Below are positions 63,300 through 64,000 of a DNA stretch of 64,000 bases, in pieces. How positions within the stretch are numbered: position 1 is the first letter of the stretch; every line of letters starts with the position of its first letter. This DNA comes from Arthrobacter sp. DWC3 (GTDB lineage: Bacteria > Actinomycetota > Actinomycetes > Actinomycetales > Micrococcaceae), in assembly GCF_002929375.1 (NCBI RefSeq), contig NZ_PJIP01000014.1:1-64000 (forward strand). Direction: 5' to 3'. Made by a program: the position numbers and the translations under genes. The notes beneath the pieces are model-generated. The model did no database searches. It worked only from the letters and a program-made list of their open reading frames with translations, and had not been told where the DNA came from.

Positions 63300-64000
63300 G
63301 TGTCTGTTTCTGGTTCCGACTTCAAGCAATGGCTCGAACGACACGGCATCAGCACCTCAGCAAGTGAGCTGGGCCGTCTGACCGGATTGCACCGCGTCAC
63401 GGTGGGCAATCAGATCCGGCGCGGCAACGTCCCCGAGACGACCATCGTCGGTGTGGCTCGAGGTATCGGCATTCATCCCATCGCGGCGCTGGCGGACTTC
63501 AAGGAGTACAAGGACCTCGACAGCCGGCCCCGCACACCAACAGCCGCGGAAGTGCTCAGCCAGGTCCACCACGCCGACCTCATGGTCGAGCTGCAGCACC
63601 GCTTCCACGAAGACCTGTTCCCACGGAACGACAGGGTCAAGATCGGCTTCCCGCACGACGGCTCTCACCGCGCATGGATTGACGCCATCGACACCGGGGA
63701 TGTTCGTCACGACGTTGCCGAGAAAACGGAAACGGCAATCACCTATCTGTTCAGCCAGCTCTCGGAGAACAAGCTCACCCCCATCCAGGCTGTCACCGCT
63801 GCACGGGTCAGCGGGACATCCATGGTCGCGGGGCTTGTCGTCGTCGGACTCATCACCATGGAAGAAGGCGACTGGCCCGAAGACATCCGGGAAACCGCCC
63901 TGATGGTGATGAAAAACGAGGACCTGGTCGAGCTCATCCAGCAACGCCTAAACCTCCTCCAGCGCCGCCTCCGGCAGCGCAAGGAAGCCCTCGAATACGC
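63300..64000 (+). CDS. Helix-turn-helix regulator of the transfer region (runs off right edge)
   Basis: A GTG at 63300, with a near-perfect AAGGAGG four bases upstream, opens a 233-codon frame that leaves the window. The N-terminal 60 residues form an XRE-like helix-turn-helix (FKQWLERHGISTSASELGRL, TGLHRVTVGNQIRRGNVPET). A charged helical region follows (HADLMVELQHRFHEDLFPR, IQQRLNLLQRRLRQRKEALE). It is divergent from the wall-hydrolase gene and is a likely repressor of the transfer operon, acting at the inverted repeat 63223-63243. The C-terminus is unseen. Confidence 0.75.
   Translation, partial: MSVSGSDFKQWLERHGISTSASELGRLTGLHRVTVGNQIRRGNVPETTIVGVARGIGIHPIAALADFKEYKDLDSRPRTPTAAEVLSQVHHADLMVELQHRFHEDLFPRNDRVKIGFPHDGSHRAWIDAIDTGDVRHDVAEKTETAITYLFSQLSENKLTPIQAVTAARVSGTSMVAGLVVVGLITMEEGDWPEDIRETALMVMKNEDLVELIQQRLNLLQRRLRQRKEALEY

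Overview
This is high-GC actinobacterial DNA, most likely from the Micrococcales and Arthrobacter-like. That view rests on codon use, GTG starts, ATGA/GTGA-coupled operons and an actinobacterial conjugation module (DUF4913, VirD4-type coupling protein, SCO6880-type PrgI/VirB4 pair). The right third looks like the transfer region of a conjugative plasmid or ICE. The left two thirds carry catabolic and salvage cargo. No rRNA, tRNA or CRISPR array was seen.

Left end, 1-9.1 kb, minus strand: a sugar-uptake and degradation operon. It holds an ABC importer (binding lipoprotein and two permeases, no ATPase), a DUF5060-type (beta/alpha)8 glycoside hydrolase related to apiosidases, a large protein resembling D-apionate lactonase, an SDR dehydrogenase and the start of a transketolase. 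A FadR-type (GntR/FCD) regulator lies upstream. A decayed IS256-family element (9.2-10.6 kb) separates it from an orphan ribB.

11.4-22.4 kb: a second sugar system, SorC-regulated. It contains rbsA, rbsB and rbsC, two SDRs, an FGGY kinase, a two-subunit (split) transketolase, and a divergent second copy of the binding protein. A kinase followed by a split transketolase is the layout described for apulose degradation, but the substrate here is not proven.

22.4-32.0 kb: a thiamine-salvage island with three TPP riboswitches. One precedes an MFS transporter, one precedes thiM-thiE-thiD, and one precedes a tightly coupled operon of an SSS-family transporter, a LuxE-like acyl-protein synthetase, a LuxC-like acyl reductase and an SDR. 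There is no luciferase. The best reading is a TPP-controlled uptake and carboxylate-to-alcohol reduction route feeding the ThiM/ThiD kinases. This is the most novel system in the window.

32.5-39.1 kb: a ribose-type ABC system (ribokinase, RbsB, RbsC, RbsA, DUF2291), an RbsD/FucU mutarotase and a decayed SDR pseudogene. 39.6-46.7 kb: a second FadR-type regulator, close paralogue of the first, divergent from an operon whose gene set matches D-apionate catabolism: acid-sugar MFS transporter, L-erythrulose kinase (DhaKL fusion), RpiB-type and TIM-type erythrulose-phosphate isomerases, 3-oxo-isoapionate decarboxylase-like and D-apionate oxidoisomerase-like proteins. 47.3-49.2 kb: a secreted DUF1593 protein.

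A palindrome, TGGTCAACCGGTTGACCA and variants, lies at five promoters (8.28, 9.13, 38.2, 40.4 and 49.3 kb). In at least three its right half forms the -35 box. This ties the glycosidase/ABC operon, both regulators, the ribose-type ABC operon, the apionate operon and the DUF1593 gene into one inferred regulon. Together they could hydrolyse an apioside, import apiose, oxidise it to apionate and convert it to D-erythrose 4-phosphate, which transketolase consumes.

49.7-63.1 kb, minus strand: twelve overlapping conjugation genes, from a transglycosylase/M23 wall hydrolase down to the coupling protein and DUF4913. A helix-turn-helix regulator runs divergently off the right edge.
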